Source: Chrysomallon squamiferum | Lineage: Eukaryota > Mollusca > Gastropoda > Neomphalida > Peltospiridae | Length of the DNA stretch: 64,000 nucleotides | Assembly (NCBI GenBank): GCA_012295275.1 | Contig: CM022676.1 | Location: 1,632,510-1,696,509 of the forward strand | Reading direction: 5' to 3' | Part shown: one piece after another, positions 62,941-64,000 of the stretch | How the letters are laid out: every line of letters starts with the position of its first letter | Numbering within the stretch: the stretch's first letter is position 1 | Notes under the pieces: model-generated | Databases searched by the model: none | What the model was told of the DNA's origin: nothing | What the model saw: only the letters and a program-made list of their open reading frames with translations | Translations under genes and position numbers: made by a program

Positions 62941-64000
62941 GACAGCTGTGAGATGAAAACAGTGGCTGACAGAGGAACTGATGCTGTTAGAGTTAGCAGA
63001 GATGCAGTCACTACTAATTACCCAGCCTGACAGTGAAACACACATATCTCCACCAAAAATACACTCGCTTTTTTCAATTCTGCAGCTATGAATACTCCTC
63101 TCAATAAAACTGATTAACTGTGAACTCAGTAAGTGAACCAAAACTGACTGGTTTTTTAATATGATAAAAATTTTAATGGTCTTTTTAAATATTAATTAGT
63201 TTTAGAATCTTTTTTTTTCTTCTCTAGAACAAACAAAATATTAATCTGGAATTCTATAAATTTCTATTATTCATTATTGTTTATTTGTATTTTATCATAA
63301 TCATCAATGTTTATCAATTATTTTTTTAATAAATGAAATTTATTTGTTGGTTAAGGTAAGTATATAAATCAACATTTCAGATTCTACCCACTTTCTGTGA
63401 GAAGTGAACATTTTCTGCTTCTTCTTATTATTATCATCATTATCAGTAGTCATAGTAAATTAATTAATTAACTCTCTTGCGTCCAGTTTTACCATTAAAT
63501 AAATAAATAAAAAATCAAGTTTGGAAAAATAAATGTATAATTTTTGTTAACAATATTTTTCAGCTGGAAATTAAAAAAGAATGTGATGATATAACATTTT
63601 TTTTTGTAATGTTTTCATGGGTAATCTATTAATCATAAATATTAAATGAAAATTATGTATTTTTGGAGTAAAAACTAATATTTACTTACTAGAAAAGTAA
63701 TTTCTAGTTTTAAATTTCATATACAACAACAGAAAATACTATTAACAACATTTTGGTTATTTTTAAATAACAGCTTTAAAGAAATTGTCGAAACTATCAA
63801 CCACTAGTCTATCAAAACCGTATACTTTAATTTCAATATATCATCATCATTTTTCATAGCATTTCTTTTATTTTCCTTTCAACTCAAACTGGTGACATCA
63901 AATTACAAACATTTAAAAACACATCAACAAATCCCAGCCATTGTTAGTCAAACTCCTTACCAATACCTGCTATATCAAACTGTCTCTTAACAATTTCTAT

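Larger units (their letters stand above)
43600..64000. other. Upstream region without a recognised gene
   Basis: About 20 kb of AT-rich DNA. It contains microsatellites, poly(A)/poly(T) runs, decayed tandem arrays, a 36-bp minisatellite, two coding-like but unassigned ORFs on the minus strand, and a few GC-richer blocks (49185-49480, 55060-55400). No exon chain with consistent splice phases could be assembled, so it may be intergenic or intronic to a gene whose exons lie outside. Confidence 0.5.

Noticed and set aside
62752-63141. 129-residue minus-strand frame, Ser/Leu/Pro-rich
   Set aside because: Much of it is the complement of a purine-rich degenerate repeat; no domain and no splice support.

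Overview
This is a eukaryotic, almost certainly invertebrate animal, genomic window. It is strongly AT-rich (roughly 70% or more by eye), CpG-poor, crowded with microsatellites and decayed tandem repeats, and very poor in coding sequence. Short dispersed motifs of the type AAGGGAG(A/C)TAACTC and long introns suggest a lophotrochozoan, perhaps a mollusc. That placement is an inference from memory and is not proven. No bacterial features, rRNA, tRNA, CRISPR or transposase genes were recognised.

The one gene that can be reconstructed with confidence lies on the minus strand, and the window holds only its 5' end. Coding exon 1 (22246-22189) gives a start codon and signal peptide. Coding exon 2 (9794-9519) is one complete immunoglobulin domain. 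Coding exon 3 (6484-6332) is the first half of a second Ig domain. All junctions are phase 1, have good GT/AG signals and join into 162 complete codons. The pattern of residues, including an Ig1 ending in YQCIATTSAG and an Ig2 that lacks the usual core Trp, best fits the CDON/BOC (insect Ihog/Boi) family of Hedgehog co-receptors. The remaining domains (rest of Ig2, further Ig and FnIII domains, membrane segment, cytoplasmic tail) must lie left of position 1.

Layout: 1-6331, third intron (open to the left), with degenerate repeats. 6485-9518, second intron, whose donor lies in a decayed GATAACTCT repeat. 9795-22188, a 12.4 kb intron holding tandem arrays, a 254-bp foldback insertion and RFX X-box-like palindromes. 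22319 to about 42463, a putative ~20 kb 5'UTR intron holding a TA-flanked 681-bp inverted-repeat element (27705-28385). About 42464-43560, a candidate 5'UTR exon and CpG-enriched promoter. 43600-64000, upstream sequence without a recognised gene; it holds two unassigned coding-like ORFs (51472-51212 and 56472-56221, both minus), a 36-bp minisatellite, and a repeat with palindromic forkhead-type sites at 57462-57600.

I see no new multi-gene system. The most interesting items are the regulatory architecture around the CDON/BOC-like gene (distant CpG-enriched promoter, overlapping upstream ORF, X-box-like sites), the two non-autonomous inverted-repeat elements, and the many decaying tandem arrays.
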